Source: Caldora sp. SIO3E6 (lineage in GTDB: Bacteria > Cyanobacteriota > Cyanobacteriia > Cyanobacteriales > Coleofasciculaceae). Taken from it: a stretch of 35,753 nucleotides of DNA. The notes under the pieces are model-generated. The model was given only the letters and a program-made list of their open reading frames with translations. It was not told the origin of the DNA and ran no database searches. Each line of letters begins with the position of its first letter. The first letter of the stretch is position 1. The position numbers were made by a program, and so were the translations under genes. The stretch spans positions 1 to 35,753 of the forward strand of contig JAAHHL010000001.1 in NCBI GenBank assembly GCA_010672185.1. The letters are read 5' to 3'. Below are positions 7,154 to 16,348 of the stretch, piece by piece.

Positions 7154-7257
7154 TTCTATTTTGTTAGAGAGAAAACCCGGCTATTGAGAAGAAGACGTTG
7201 TGTTGAGGGGAATTATGTTGGGTTGAAGAATGAAACCCAACCCTACAGCTTTTTCTC
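7154..7257. repeat. 70-base repeat copy 2 plus GGGTTG/CCCAACCC palindrome
   Basis: Positions 7154-7223 match 5605-5674 with two differences in 70 bases (including agagagaaaacccggctatt). It continues into a small inverted repeat (gttgggtt and aacccaac) ending at ctacag. It fills the convergent spacer between the HigA-like gene and the Rieske gene. Confidence 0.85.
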
Positions 7258-7268
7258 CTAAACTCAAT

Positions 7269-9014
7269 TCACGACTCCTCAAATATATGATCACCTTTGT
7301 GCAGTCGATGGGCCATTTCGTAGGTTTGTTCCTGAGAGCGCATAGTTGGTGCATGAGCGGCTAAATATCTCGCTGCTGCAACTAATACGTGAATTCCTGC
7401 CTTAGTATCCCGTAAAAGCGTATACTGACGAAAAGCTGCTTCGACGGCTTGAATTGTGTGGAAGTTTCGGTCTTCTCGTAACAGTAACTTCCCCAGCATG
7501 GCCAACAACTGGTCAGGATTGCCACCACTATATAAGTAGTGGGCAACTAATTTACCTGCTTTATTTACTTGCTGCTGTCGATCCAACAATCCAGGTAGTT
7601 CTTTGAGTAATTCTTCTGGCTCAGTAACAGTTTGATTGGGTTCTGGTAACCTAGCCGGTGGTACATTCAAAAAGCGGTTAAGATAAACAGTCATAGCGGC
7701 ATCAAAGACCCCTCGCAATAGTTCGGTGGAGGTAACTCGCCGCAGTCCCTGATGCACGGCGTTGGCAAAAGTGAAACTATGATGGGCTGTATCCCAATCC
7801 CGGAAGTCGTTGTTCGTTTGGAAGTGGGCAAGGCGCAATGCTGCGGCATAGGCTACCGTACCAGCTAATTCTACTTCACTACAGCCGGAGCTTAGGGCTG
7901 CTAACAGTGAAGAAGCGATCGCTTGAACATCTTCACCTAATAGTACTGGCACTAACTGCTCACGCCCCAACCAAGTACCCCGTTTCTCTTTCCCTGCCTC
8001 AATTGCCTCCGGCAGAGCCTCGAAAGCAGTCTCTAGAATTGCGACTAAATCAATCGGGTAGCGCCAAGCATTAGATTCCTCCATCCGCTCAGCCCTAGCA
8101 TAACCTCTAACTAAACTGGTTAGTACTAAAGCTGCATCTTGCCAATCAGTAGCATCTAGAGCTTCCAATGCCTTGTTGCTGAAGTCAAGGGCATGACCAA
8201 TATCAATATAGCGGTGGTCTGTGGCCGCAGCAAAGAGCATCTGGGCGATTTGAGTTGGCTTGGCACCAGCAGCAAGAGCAGATATTAAGCAGCGTTCTGC
8301 TCCTTCTGCATCCCGTACTTCGATAAACTGGCGAAACCATCCCTGAAGAGTCCCGAACTCAGGGTTAGCATTGGGCAAAGGCTGAAGAGTAAACCGTGGC
8401 GGCGCACCAGCACAGTCACGAGCTACCGCAGATAGTCCTTGGTAAAGGGCACGGGGTTGGTCATGAACATCTAAATAAGGCAACAAGTTCATCATACAGG
8501 TATGGATGGTTAGACCAGCACCCCAGCCATCTTGGCGGTAACGGACTCCAAAATCAAGTCCGATGCGGAAGGGCTCTGTTGCCTTAACTTTTCCAGTAAG
8601 TAAAGCAATAACCGATTTGGCAATCACCAAAGAAATACTCTGTTCTAGTCCATCTTGGAGACGTTGGCGTTGATGTACCAAAGGGTCTATCTGAGGTGCT
8701 AGATCTACCCACACTTCCCCTGCTTGTAGCTGCACAGGGAACGAGCGTACATCATCAGCCCAGCCATCAAAAGTGCCCCCGCTGTTAAGGTCAAAGCGGG
8801 CATGATGCCAATGGCAGGTTAGAATACAGTTTTTGACAGTACCTCTGTCCAAGGGAAAACCCATATGAGGGCAACGATTATCTATGGCATAGACTTTGTC
8901 ACCTTCGCTGAATAAAGCGATCGCCTGTCCTTGAGTATGGACAACTAAATAGCCAGCAGCTTGGACATCTGTCAGCTGGGCGACTCTTACGTAGTTATTT
9001 GTATTGCTAGACAT
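7269..9014 (-). CDS. Rieske [2Fe-2S] protein with long helical C-terminal domain
   Basis: The 581-residue protein has a complete N-terminal Rieske domain (residues 8-106) with cluster ligands C48-H50 (CPHMG) and C67-H70 (CHWHH), the spacing of dioxygenase-type Rieske ferredoxins. Residues about 110-581 are predicted almost entirely helical and are rich in paired histidines: GLTIHTCMM (H171), ATDHRYIDIGHALDF (H267, H274), LRLAHFQ (H397) and DTAHHSFTFANAVHQ (H411, H412, H421). This is not the usual Rieske oxygenase catalytic domain, since its facial-triad motif is absent. The HxxIxxGxxLxF pattern recalls questin-oxidase-like proteins (PF14027), an inference of low certainty. No signal peptide is seen. 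It is divergently transcribed from pilM with about 100 bases between. It probably passes electrons to an oxidase-type centre, but the substrate is unknown. Confidence 0.75.
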   Translation of the reverse strand: MSSNTNNYVRVAQLTDVQAAGYLVVHTQGQAIALFSEGDKVYAIDNRCPHMGFPLDRGTVKNCILTCHWHHARFDLNSGGTFDGWADDVRSFPVQLQAGEVWVDLAPQIDPLVHQRQRLQDGLEQSISLVIAKSVIALLTGKVKATEPFRIGLDFGVRYRQDGWGAGLTIHTCMMNLLPYLDVHDQPRALYQGLSAVARDCAGAPPRFTLQPLPNANPEFGTLQGWFRQFIEVRDAEGAERCLISALAAGAKPTQIAQMLFAAATDHRYIDIGHALDFSNKALEALDATDWQDAALVLTSLVRGYARAERMEESNAWRYPIDLVAILETAFEALPEAIEAGKEKRGTWLGREQLVPVLLGEDVQAIASSLLAALSSGCSEVELAGTVAYAAALRLAHFQTNNDFRDWDTAHHSFTFANAVHQGLRRVTSTELLRGVFDAAMTVYLNRFLNVPPARLPEPNQTVTEPEELLKELPGLLDRQQQVNKAGKLVAHYLYSGGNPDQLLAMLGKLLLREDRNFHTIQAVEAAFRQYTLLRDTKAGIHVLVAAARYLAAHAPTMRSQEQTYEMAHRLHKGDHIFEES

Positions 9015-9118
9015 AATTAAATTAGATAGTCTACATCGGTATGAATCTTGTTAGAATAAATTTCCTACACTACCCACCACTAAATCCTTTTAGTCATCGC
9101 CGATAGCGAACCAGGAGT

Positions 9119-10222
9119 ATGTTTAACCGTTTTCAAGGTCTGTTTGCCAAGGGAAAGAAAGGCATCGGCATCGAATTGGCTCCAGAGCGAATCAATATAG
9201 CTCAGCTGCGCAAGCAAGGTCAAAGCTTCAAAGTAACTACACTATACTCTCACGAGGTGCCAGAGGGTATTTTTGAAGGGGGGCAGATTACTGACTCGCC
9301 TGCCCTCGCAGAACTGATTAAGGAGGCCATCAGCCAGAGTAAAGTAAAAGTCGATAGCGTGGCTACTGCTGTACCGATGAGGGAAGCCGTGATTCGGATT
9401 ATCCCGATTCCCGCTGAGCTAGATGATAATGAACTCAGAGACATGGTGCTCAACCATGAAGCAGGTTTGTACTTGCCTTATCCCAGGGAAGAAGTAGACT
9501 TAGATTATCAAAAGTTAGGTTTCTTCATTGATGAAGATGAAATCGAAAAGGTGCAAGTACTCCTGGTTGCTACCCGTAAGGAAGTCACAGAGCTCTATCT
9601 TGATACCTTTGAGCAAGCTGAGATCAAAGTAGATGTGCTAGAAATTAACAGCTTTGCCCTCATTCGGACTATTAGAGAGCAATTGCGACAATTTGCTCCC
9701 CAAGAGGCTGCTGTACTGGTAGATATTGAGTTTGACAGCACCGAGATTGCGATCATTGTCGATGGTGTGCCCCAATTCTCCCGCACGGTTCCCATTGGAA
9801 CCTACCAACTACAAAGCGCTCTCTCGCGAGCCATGAATTTACCTGCATCCAGAAACACTGAACTGTTGCAAGGAATGACTATTCCCAATACACCAGTTCA
9901 AGGAATCCATACCGGAGCAACGGGTATTAACCCAGGTATGGCGGCTTTGCTGAGGGTCTTGGGAGAACTAGCGGATGAACTGCGTCGTTCCATCGATTTT
10001 TATCTGAATCAGAGCGAAAATTTAGAAGTTGCCCAGCTTCTACTCGCAGGTCCTGGTGGAGGCATTGGACAACTTGATGAATTTTTTACCCAAAGGTTAA
10101 GCTTGCCGACAACTCAAGTAGACCCTATAGCCGCTCTGTCTCTGGAAATGGATGAAGAAATACCCTTGGTGCAACGACCAGGATTGGGTACTGTACTAGG
10201 ATTAGGATTGCGAGAGGTTTGA
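9119..10222 (+). CDS. pilM: Type IV pilus assembly protein PilM
   Basis: This 367-residue actin-like (FtsA-fold) cytoplasmic ATPase starts with the PilM signature KGIGIELAPERINIAQL, has a middle region VATAVPMREAVIRIIPIP and an end with LLLAGPGGGIGQLDEFF and LGTVLGLGLREV. PilM binds the cytoplasmic tail of PilN and so couples the inner-membrane platform to the pilus motor; in cyanobacteria type IV pili drive twitching, phototaxis, hormogonium gliding and DNA uptake. An AGGAG lies almost directly before the ATG, closer than ideal. The next gene starts 4 bases after its stop, so it heads the pilMNOQ operon. Confidence 0.95.
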   Translation: MFNRFQGLFAKGKKGIGIELAPERINIAQLRKQGQSFKVTTLYSHEVPEGIFEGGQITDSPALAELIKEAISQSKVKVDSVATAVPMREAVIRIIPIPAELDDNELRDMVLNHEAGLYLPYPREEVDLDYQKLGFFIDEDEIEKVQVLLVATRKEVTELYLDTFEQAEIKVDVLEINSFALIRTIREQLRQFAPQEAAVLVDIEFDSTEIAIIVDGVPQFSRTVPIGTYQLQSALSRAMNLPASRNTELLQGMTIPNTPVQGIHTGATGINPGMAALLRVLGELADELRRSIDFYLNQSENLEVAQLLLAGPGGGIGQLDEFFTQRLSLPTTQVDPIAALSLEMDEEIPLVQRPGLGTVLGLGLREV

Positions 10223-10226
10223 AGCG

Positions 10227-11033
10227 ATGTATAGTCTGGATATCAATTTTTTAAATGACCGCCCTGAGTATAAACCGCCAGAAAAGGAGCCTAAGGCGAA
10301 AGCGCCTCCAGGAGCCATGACTCCCTTAATTATCGGAGCAGCGGTTGGTCTCTTGGTACCTGGGTTGGTAGGAGCCTTCTGGTGGTTTACCGGGTATCGA
10401 ACTTCTCAGTTGAAGCAGGAAGAAGTTGTTTTAGACCAAGATTTGCAAAAAATAGAAGCCAAAAAGCAAGAAATTGCCGGGATTAAGGCACAAATTGCCC
10501 AAGCAAATGCAGAAAAACAGGCTTTGGTCAATGTCTTCAATCAAATTAAACCTTGGTCAGCACTTTTGCAAGACATTAGCGATCGCGTTCCTAAAGATGT
10601 TCTGATTACAGAGATTAAGCAAACTGAGGAGACTCCCAAACCCGCCGCAGGAGAAGCGGGGAAGAATGCTCAAGCCCAAAATGGAAGCCAAACAAGTAAC
10701 AAGATCATCAAACTAGAGATTTCTGGCAATGCTAAATCTTTTGATAAGGTGAATGACTTTCTGCTGACGCTTCAGCAATCTCCCTTTTTTGATAAAGATG
10801 GAACCCAGTTACTAAAAGCTAAGTTGGTGGAGCAACCCCTCAAGCTGACTCAAGAAAAACAAAAGTCGGCAACTAATGTTAAGTATGAATTACCAAAATG
10901 GGTGGAATACACCATAGATACCAATATTAATGATTTGACTGCTGATGATCCTCAGATACTCAAAGAGTTAGATCGTAAGGGTGCTGTAGGACCAGTAACT
11001 CGCATTAGAACCTTGCAAACTATTACGGAGTGA
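10227..11033 (+). CDS. pilN: Type IV pilus inner-membrane protein PilN
   Basis: This 268-residue bitopic protein has a short N-terminal cytoplasmic tail (MYSLDINFLNDRPEY) carrying the PilM-binding INFL motif, one membrane helix at about residues 31-53, a coiled-coil stretch (LDQDLQKIEAKKQEIAGIKA) and a periplasmic ferredoxin-like fold. PilN forms a heterodimer with PilO and aligns the pilus platform. The INFL peptide (here DINFLNDRP) is the hallmark. The start is 4 bases after pilM's stop, with GAGAGG about 10 bases upstream. An Ala/Gln-rich insertion near residues 137-154 is likely a loop. Confidence 0.95.
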   Translation: MYSLDINFLNDRPEYKPPEKEPKAKAPPGAMTPLIIGAAVGLLVPGLVGAFWWFTGYRTSQLKQEEVVLDQDLQKIEAKKQEIAGIKAQIAQANAEKQALVNVFNQIKPWSALLQDISDRVPKDVLITEIKQTEETPKPAAGEAGKNAQAQNGSQTSNKIIKLEISGNAKSFDKVNDFLLTLQQSPFFDKDGTQLLKAKLVEQPLKLTQEKQKSATNVKYELPKWVEYTIDTNINDLTADDPQILKELDRKGAVGPVTRIRTLQTITE

Positions 11034-11040
11034 TCAAACT

Positions 11041-11793
11041 ATGACGTATGGTGATGAAGAATTTATACCAGCGGTGGAAGGAGAGGAAGACGTTCCTAAT
11101 TATCCCACAGCTTTTGGTATTACCTTCACTCCCAGAGTATCGGGCATAACCTTTGGCATTTTGGGTGTTTTAGGAGCTGCCTATATGCTGGTTAACTTCG
11201 CTTTGCCAGCTTGGGAGCAGGTTCAACAGTTACAAAGTACTGTTAAAGACAAAAAGAGCCAAGTTGCTAACCAAGAAAACATTGAAAAACAGCTGGAAGC
11301 TTCCAAGGAAGATCTAGAAAAGGCTAAGCAACAAAGTCAAAAAGTACTAAGTTTATTTGCTGATGAGCAAAGCCTGAATACCTTGTTGCTGGATCTCAAT
11401 AACCGTGTTAAAGCCAGCAATGGTCAGATTGTGTTGTATGAGCCGGAGGCAAATGGTGCAACTCCTGTTACTGATGGCTCCCTAGGCACAGAGGTGAATG
11501 GTAAGCTCAAACGGAAGAAAATCGGTGTAGAGCTTGAGGGCAACTACGCTCAAATCCAATCAATCATGCGTGGTTTTGAACGGTTGCAGGCACTGTTGTT
11601 GGTCAAAGATTTTACAGCTAAGCTAACTCAAGACCGGGAAGTTCAAATTGATCCCAATACCAACTTGGTAACCAGTGCTAAGCCACCAACAATCACCACC
11701 AGCATGACTCTAGAAGCTCTATTACCTTTAAATGAGCAGGAGAAACAGGAGGCAGAGGCAGCCGCAGCACAAGCTCAGCAAACAAAAAAGTAA
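11041..11793 (+). CDS. pilO: Type IV pilus inner-membrane protein PilO
   Basis: The 250-residue protein has an N-terminal acidic stretch, one membrane helix (residues about 35-57), a coiled coil rich in Lys/Glu (QLQSTVKDKKSQVANQENIE) and a periplasmic domain with FERLQALLLVKDFTAKL, typical of PilO. It dimerises with PilN and connects to the secretin. No separate pilP follows; cyanobacterial pil operons usually lack it. An Ala/Gln-rich tail ends the protein. It lies 7 bases after pilN. Confidence 0.93.
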   Translation: MTYGDEEFIPAVEGEEDVPNYPTAFGITFTPRVSGITFGILGVLGAAYMLVNFALPAWEQVQQLQSTVKDKKSQVANQENIEKQLEASKEDLEKAKQQSQKVLSLFADEQSLNTLLLDLNNRVKASNGQIVLYEPEANGATPVTDGSLGTEVNGKLKRKKIGVELEGNYAQIQSIMRGFERLQALLLVKDFTAKLTQDREVQIDPNTNLVTSAKPPTITTSMTLEALLPLNEQEKQEAEAAAAQAQQTKK

Positions 11794-11831
11794 ACATTTA
11801 AGATAGCTTGAATTTAGGTGAGGAGTTTATT

Positions 11832-14366
11832 GTGAGAAAAGCTCAAGTATTAAATGGCATGGTTATGGGAGGAGTTGTTACCCTCTTGGCAAGCCAGCCA
11901 GTATTGGCAGAGACTACCCAAGTTAAGGCAGTGCGCCTCTCTCCCAATGGCAGTGGCATGGAATTAGTTCTAGAAACTGAGGCCGGAGATGCTCGTCCCC
12001 AAATTTTCCCTGTAAGTCGCGGTAACGATTGGGTGGCAGATATTGTTAATGCCCAACTTAATTTGAGTAATGGGGATAGCTTTCGGCAAGAAAATCCCGT
12101 GCCTGGGATCAATGCGATCGTTGTTAGACAACTAGAACCTAACACCATCCGAGTTACTGTCAGTGGTGTTGGTAGTCCTCCCAATGGTCAAATTCTCCAA
12201 CAAGCACCTCAGACGATCGCTTTAGGTATCAGCGCCGGGAAGAACCCTCAAGCCACAGAACCCATAGCTGATTCAGAGCCCACTGCTGAACCTTTGTTCC
12301 CGGTTAAGCCAGAACTCCCAATAATTGAGTCTTCTGCAACTGTGGCACAAAGACCAGATTCCACTAATACTCAGAACCAAGCAACACCTCAACCTGCGGA
12401 TCTAGCCCAAACACCAGCTAACCCCACTCCCGCTACACCACCTCCAGAACCGGAAGTCTTAGTTCCCAACCCAACAATTACTATTGATGGTAGACCCGCT
12501 CCTCCAGCTAACGCCGTACAACCAGTAGCACCAGTACCTCCCTTTTTACCCAGAGCAGTTGCTCCCCCACTGGGTGATATTGCCATTTCTAATATCAATG
12601 CCGCTGCCAGCACAATTGATCTCGGAACAGCCGCCAGGGTACCTCGCTTAGCTCTGCGAGAAGCTCCTGTACGAGAAGTCTTATCCCTCCTGGCTCGCTC
12701 CGCTGGTTTGAATATTGCCTTTATTGATGGAGAGGGAGGAGGTAATGCTCAACCGGGAGGTGCTCAACCGGGAAGTACTGCACAGCAGAAAATAACCCTA
12801 GATTTGGAAAATGAACCGGTTCAAGATGTATTTAACTACGTTCTCCAGATCTCTGGTATGCAGGCTAACCGCAGAGGACGGACAATTTTTGTTGGAGCCA
12901 AGCTGCCTGTCGCAGCTCGTAACCTCGTTACGCGCACCTTGCGCCTTAATCAGGTTAACTCTATAAGTGCGGCAAATTTCCTCACCGCTCAAGGAGCAGA
13001 GACTCAAATTCCCTTTGAGCAGGTACAAATTCAGACAGTTGGCGAAGGAGCAGCGGCTCGCACTATTGAAACTAGAACTCCGACGATTCTAGCCCTAAAA
13101 GCTACGGAGACGGATGGAACCTTGTTACTTAGGGGTTTGTCAGTAGTTGCTGATGAACGACTGAATTCGATCACCTTAGTTGGGGAACCACGTCAAGTGG
13201 AAATTGCCTCAGCTTTCTTGACTCAACTAGACTTGCGGCGTCGTCAAGTAGCGGTAAATGTCAAGGTGGTTGATGTGGATCTTTCCGGAGAAGACGCTTT
13301 CAGTGCTAGCTTCTCCTTCGGTGTTGATGATGCCTTTTTTGTCAGCGATCGCGGTTCTGCTGTCTTTAATTACGGCCAGTTTAATCCCCCTACTCAATTA
13401 CAAACAACCTCTAGTATTGCTGCTCCACCGGTAATTACCAATCCTTTTTCTGGGGCTAATATCTTTCTTGACGCCAACAATCCCTTATCGGTTCCAGGAA
13501 CTCTACCCGGTACAGTCAGGATTGACACAGACGGTACGATTACCAGAACTGATCGAGGAGCAGGAGCTTTTGCCAGTCCGTTGGTTAACTTGGATGATCC
13601 TCTACAAGGGGGAATTATTAGCATTACTCAACCGACGGATAATATCATTACTAACACTTTACAGCCAGACGGCAATACACAAATTACAGTATCTCAGGGC
13701 ACAGTTGGTGACGTTACCGTTGGTCTTCCTTCTTTATTCCAGTACCCTGACCGATTCTTAACTACCTTGCAAGCTCAGATTGTCAGTGGTAACGCCAAGA
13801 TTTTAACAGACCCCACCCTGGTAGTCCAAGAAGGGGAAACAGCTCAAGTTAACTTGACACAAGAGGTAGTGGGGAATATTTCGAGTGAAACAGAATCTTC
13901 CGAAGGGTTAGTTACCAGAACCATAGAAGCAGAGATTCGAGAGGCTGGTTTAATCCTCGAAATCATTGTTGACAGAATTGATGACAATGGTTTTGTCACT
14001 TTAGCTGTCAATCCTACAGTTAGTTCGATTGGAGGTATTCAAGACCTAAGTGTTGGGGATGATACCAACCAAATTGCCTTGCTCAACGTGCGTCAGCTTG
14101 AATCAGGAAGAATTCGCCTGCGAGATGGTCAAACCTTAATCCTCTCAGGTATTATTCAAGAAGCTGACCGCACCACAGTCAGCAAAGTACCAATTCTAGG
14201 AGATCTTCCCATCATTGGTGCTCTATTCAGAAGTACTAATCGCGTCAATGAGCGTAGTGAGGTAATTGTGTTGTTGACGCCTCAGATTCTTGATGACTCA
14301 GGACTTTCTGGCTTTGGTTATAATTACACCCCAGGTAGGGAAGTACGTCAGTTATTGCAAAGGTAA
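11832..14366 (+). CDS. pilQ: Type IV pilus secretin PilQ
   Basis: I start this 844-residue protein at GTG 11832, which has GAGGAG seven bases upstream and opens directly with a signal peptide (MRKAQVLNGMVMGGVVTLLA, cleavage near residue 26). An upstream TTG at 11808 would put eight non-signal residues in front and is less likely. Domains: AMIN (about 30-125, peptidoglycan binding), a Pro/Ala-rich linker (140-235), an STN/N0 domain (about 268-357), a NolW-type secretin_N domain (about 370-463) and the secretin barrel (about 636-830) with VPILGDLPIIGALF and SEVIVLLTPQIL. PilQ forms the outer-membrane ring through which the pilus passes. It closes the pilMNOQ operon. Confidence 0.95.
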   Translation: MRKAQVLNGMVMGGVVTLLASQPVLAETTQVKAVRLSPNGSGMELVLETEAGDARPQIFPVSRGNDWVADIVNAQLNLSNGDSFRQENPVPGINAIVVRQLEPNTIRVTVSGVGSPPNGQILQQAPQTIALGISAGKNPQATEPIADSEPTAEPLFPVKPELPIIESSATVAQRPDSTNTQNQATPQPADLAQTPANPTPATPPPEPEVLVPNPTITIDGRPAPPANAVQPVAPVPPFLPRAVAPPLGDIAISNINAAASTIDLGTAARVPRLALREAPVREVLSLLARSAGLNIAFIDGEGGGNAQPGGAQPGSTAQQKITLDLENEPVQDVFNYVLQISGMQANRRGRTIFVGAKLPVAARNLVTRTLRLNQVNSISAANFLTAQGAETQIPFEQVQIQTVGEGAAARTIETRTPTILALKATETDGTLLLRGLSVVADERLNSITLVGEPRQVEIASAFLTQLDLRRRQVAVNVKVVDVDLSGEDAFSASFSFGVDDAFFVSDRGSAVFNYGQFNPPTQLQTTSSIAAPPVITNPFSGANIFLDANNPLSVPGTLPGTVRIDTDGTITRTDRGAGAFASPLVNLDDPLQGGIISITQPTDNIITNTLQPDGNTQITVSQGTVGDVTVGLPSLFQYPDRFLTTLQAQIVSGNAKILTDPTLVVQEGETAQVNLTQEVVGNISSETESSEGLVTRTIEAEIREAGLILEIIVDRIDDNGFVTLAVNPTVSSIGGIQDLSVGDDTNQIALLNVRQLESGRIRLRDGQTLILSGIIQEADRTTVSKVPILGDLPIIGALFRSTNRVNERSEVIVLLTPQILDDSGLSGFGYNYTPGREVRQLLQR

Positions 14367-14372
14367 AGTTGT

Positions 14373-14425
14373 AATTGGTCATTTGTGATTTGTGATTGGT
14401 CGTTTGTTATTGGTCCTTTGTACTA
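14373..14425. repeat. Degenerate heptamer array (ATTGGTC / ATTTGTG)
   Basis: Seven or so 7-base units (ATTGGTC, ATTTGTG, ATTTGTG, ATTGGTC, GTTTGTT, ATTGGTC, CTTTGTA) lie immediately after the pilQ stop. The same unit family, on the same strand, forms the array at 23041-23120. Confidence 0.7.
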
Positions 14426-14684
14426 ATTACATAGAGAGGTGACTTATGCTTCTCGCAAAGTAGGTATACGAGTAACTCTTTTGTTGCTCGTGTACATTTT
14501 TTTTGACATCCTTTTCTCCGAGGCAGGAGGCAGTCCCGATGAAAAAATTTTTTCACCACCATCAATGAAAATCCCTTTCTCCGCGTCCCCACGTCCGGTG
14601 CGTCTCCGCATCTCTTTCAAGTCAGAAGGAGAAGGTCAACTGATCGAGTATATTGTGAGAGGATGTCACCTCAACCGCCTGATC

Positions 14685-15863
14685 ATGAATAATAACTCAA
14701 CAGATGCAATTAAAGGCGATATCTTAGTGGTTGACCATCACCTCGAAAATGTCAACCTTCTCTTCACTATGCTGAGTCAGCATGGCTATGAAGTTCGTCA
14801 AGTGAATAATGGCAGACAGGCATTACAGGCAGCGCAATACGACCCCCCTGACCTGATTTTGCTCGATATTCTGATGCCAGAAATGGATGGCTATGAAATC
14901 TGCCGACAACTAAAAGCTTTCCCAGAAACCCAGAAGATTCCAGTAATTTTCTTGAGTGCTTTGGATGATGTATGGGATAAGGTGAAAGCTTTTGAAATTG
15001 GTGGAGTGGATTACATTACTAAACCCTTTGACCTGCCAGAGGTATTAGCGCGGGTAGAGCATCAACTAACTATTGTACGCCAGCAAAGGCAACTCACTGA
15101 GCAAAATATTCGCCTGCAACAGGAGGTTCAGGAGCGTCAAATAACTCAACAGCAATTGCAACAGTTGAATCAAGAACTGTTACGTTCCAACACTGATTTG
15201 GAGCAATTCAATTCGATTGTTTCTCATGACTTGCGACAACCATTGACTAGTATTAATGCTAATGCTCAGTTGCTAGCAATAAAATCTCACCGTTTTCTCG
15301 ACGAGGACTCTAAACAATGTGTCAATCGTATTTTGGAGGGAACCAATCTTATGGATCAACTCTTGCGGGATTTGTTTGCTTATGCCCGACTAGGAGGAAC
15401 CGATACAACCAAGTTTAAAGCGACTGATTGCAATTTGGTGCTTAATCAAGCCCTAGACAATTTATACCAAGCAATTGAAAAAAGTCAAGCTATTGTTAAC
15501 CATGACCCTTTACCAACAATTATAGCCGATCGCGTACAATTAGTAATCCTCTTCCAAAATCTCATTAGCAATGCCATTAAATATCGCCGGGAAGAAACCC
15601 CTCAGGTCAATATTTCAGTCAGGCAAACAGATACTGAATCCTTCTTTGAAATTCAAGATAATGGCATTGGCATCGAACCAGAAAACTTGGAGACAATATT
15701 TAAGCTTTTCCAACGTTTGCACTCACTGCAAGATTATCCTGGTAGTGGTATCGGTCTCGCTATCTGTAAGAAGATTGTTGAATGCCACGGAGGGCGTATC
15801 TGGGTTGATTCTTTACCTAATGTTGGCAGTAAGTTTTATTTTACTATTCCCCAGCTTAAGTAA
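14685..15863 (+). CDS. Response-regulator/histidine-kinase hybrid (REC-HisKA-HATPase)
   Basis: The protein has 392 residues from ATG 14685; the frame opens 82 codons earlier, but that stretch shows no conserved sequence. An N-terminal receiver domain (about 10-130) has the phospho-acceptor D61 in LILLDILMPEMDG and a KPF lysine. A coiled coil (RQLTEQNIRLQQEVQERQ) follows, then HisKA with H181 in SIVSHDLRQPLTSIN and a HATPase with NLISNAIKYRRE (N box), DNGIGIEP (G1) and GSGIGLAICKKI (G2). There is no membrane segment or PAS domain. Cyanobacteria have many such soluble kinases, several of the Hik/phytochrome phosphorelay class. The signal and partner are unknown; no response-regulator gene adjoins. 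The stop codon (15861-15863) is already part of a heptamer array. Confidence 0.9.
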   Translation: MNNNSTDAIKGDILVVDHHLENVNLLFTMLSQHGYEVRQVNNGRQALQAAQYDPPDLILLDILMPEMDGYEICRQLKAFPETQKIPVIFLSALDDVWDKVKAFEIGGVDYITKPFDLPEVLARVEHQLTIVRQQRQLTEQNIRLQQEVQERQITQQQLQQLNQELLRSNTDLEQFNSIVSHDLRQPLTSINANAQLLAIKSHRFLDEDSKQCVNRILEGTNLMDQLLRDLFAYARLGGTDTTKFKATDCNLVLNQALDNLYQAIEKSQAIVNHDPLPTIIADRVQLVILFQNLISNAIKYRREETPQVNISVRQTDTESFFEIQDNGIGIEPENLETIFKLFQRLHSLQDYPGSGIGLAICKKIVECHGGRIWVDSLPNVGSKFYFTIPQLK

Positions 15864-15986
15864 TAAGTAATAAGTAATAAGTAATAAGTAATAAGTAATA
15901 AGTAATAAGTAATAAGTAATAAGTAATAAGTAATAAGTAATAAGTAATAAGTAATAAGTAATAAGTAATAAGTAATAAGTAATAAG
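15857..15986. repeat. Perfect heptamer array (TAAGTAA), about 18.5 units
   Basis: About 130 bases of uninterrupted TAAGTAA/TAATAAG units begin inside the last codons of the kinase gene, so its TAA stop is one repeat unit. The array ends at gcgtcgtcagacgc, a small palindrome. Perfect conservation suggests recent expansion by slippage. This matches the heptanucleotide short tandem repeat (STRR) class known in filamentous cyanobacteria. Confidence 0.95.
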
Positions 15987-16029
15987 CGTCGTCAGACGCA
16001 GGGAATGGGGCATAGGATAAAATTCCGCG

Positions 16030-16140
16030 TCAAAAAGAAGGTGAGAAACTAGTCAGTTTCCCTTAAAACCTCCTGCCTCCTGCCTCCTGCCTCCTGCCTC
16101 CTGCCTCCTGCCTACTGCCTTCTACCTCCTTTCTCACCTC
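16030..16140. repeat. Degenerate MITE core with CTCCTGC heptamer array
   Basis: 16036-16066 (aaagaaggtgagaaactag and following) resembles the inside of the element at 20557-20661 (aaagaaggtgaaaaagc). It is followed in both places by a run of CTCCTGC heptamers, here about 7 units (16066-16128). No TAGT ends are preserved. The rest of the spacer (16141-16348) is AT-rich, without a gene, and presumably holds the dps promoter. Confidence 0.55.
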
Positions 16141-16348
16141 ATTATTGAAAAATTAATTGATAGATAATATCAACAATCTTACCTTTCCTGAGAAAATTTC
16201 TTGTTAGTTATTAATGCCAATATAAGTCATCAAAATCTATAGTTGATGTCATATAAAAAAATAAATTATTGAAAGTAGAATTATTGTTTAATGTGTGTTA
16301 GAACAAATTAATAGCCTGTAATTAAACATAAAATCAGAGGAGCATACG

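Noticed and set aside
11808-11831. TTG start for pilQ
   Set aside because: It would place eight residues before the signal peptide; GTG at 11832 has the better ribosome site and starts the signal peptide directly.
14439-14684. N-terminal extension of the hybrid kinase with a possible membrane helix
   Set aside because: Sequence before M83 is not conserved-looking and includes repeat-derived DNA; receiver domain begins directly after ATG 14685.
15857-15986. CRISPR array
   Set aside because: Units are 7 bases with no spacers; this is a heptanucleotide tandem repeat. The other heptamer arrays were rejected for the same reason, and no cas genes are present.
15813-16013. 66-codon minus-strand frame with LLITYY repeats
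   Set aside because: It is only the translation of the TAAGTAA heptamer array; no ribosome site or conserved sequence.
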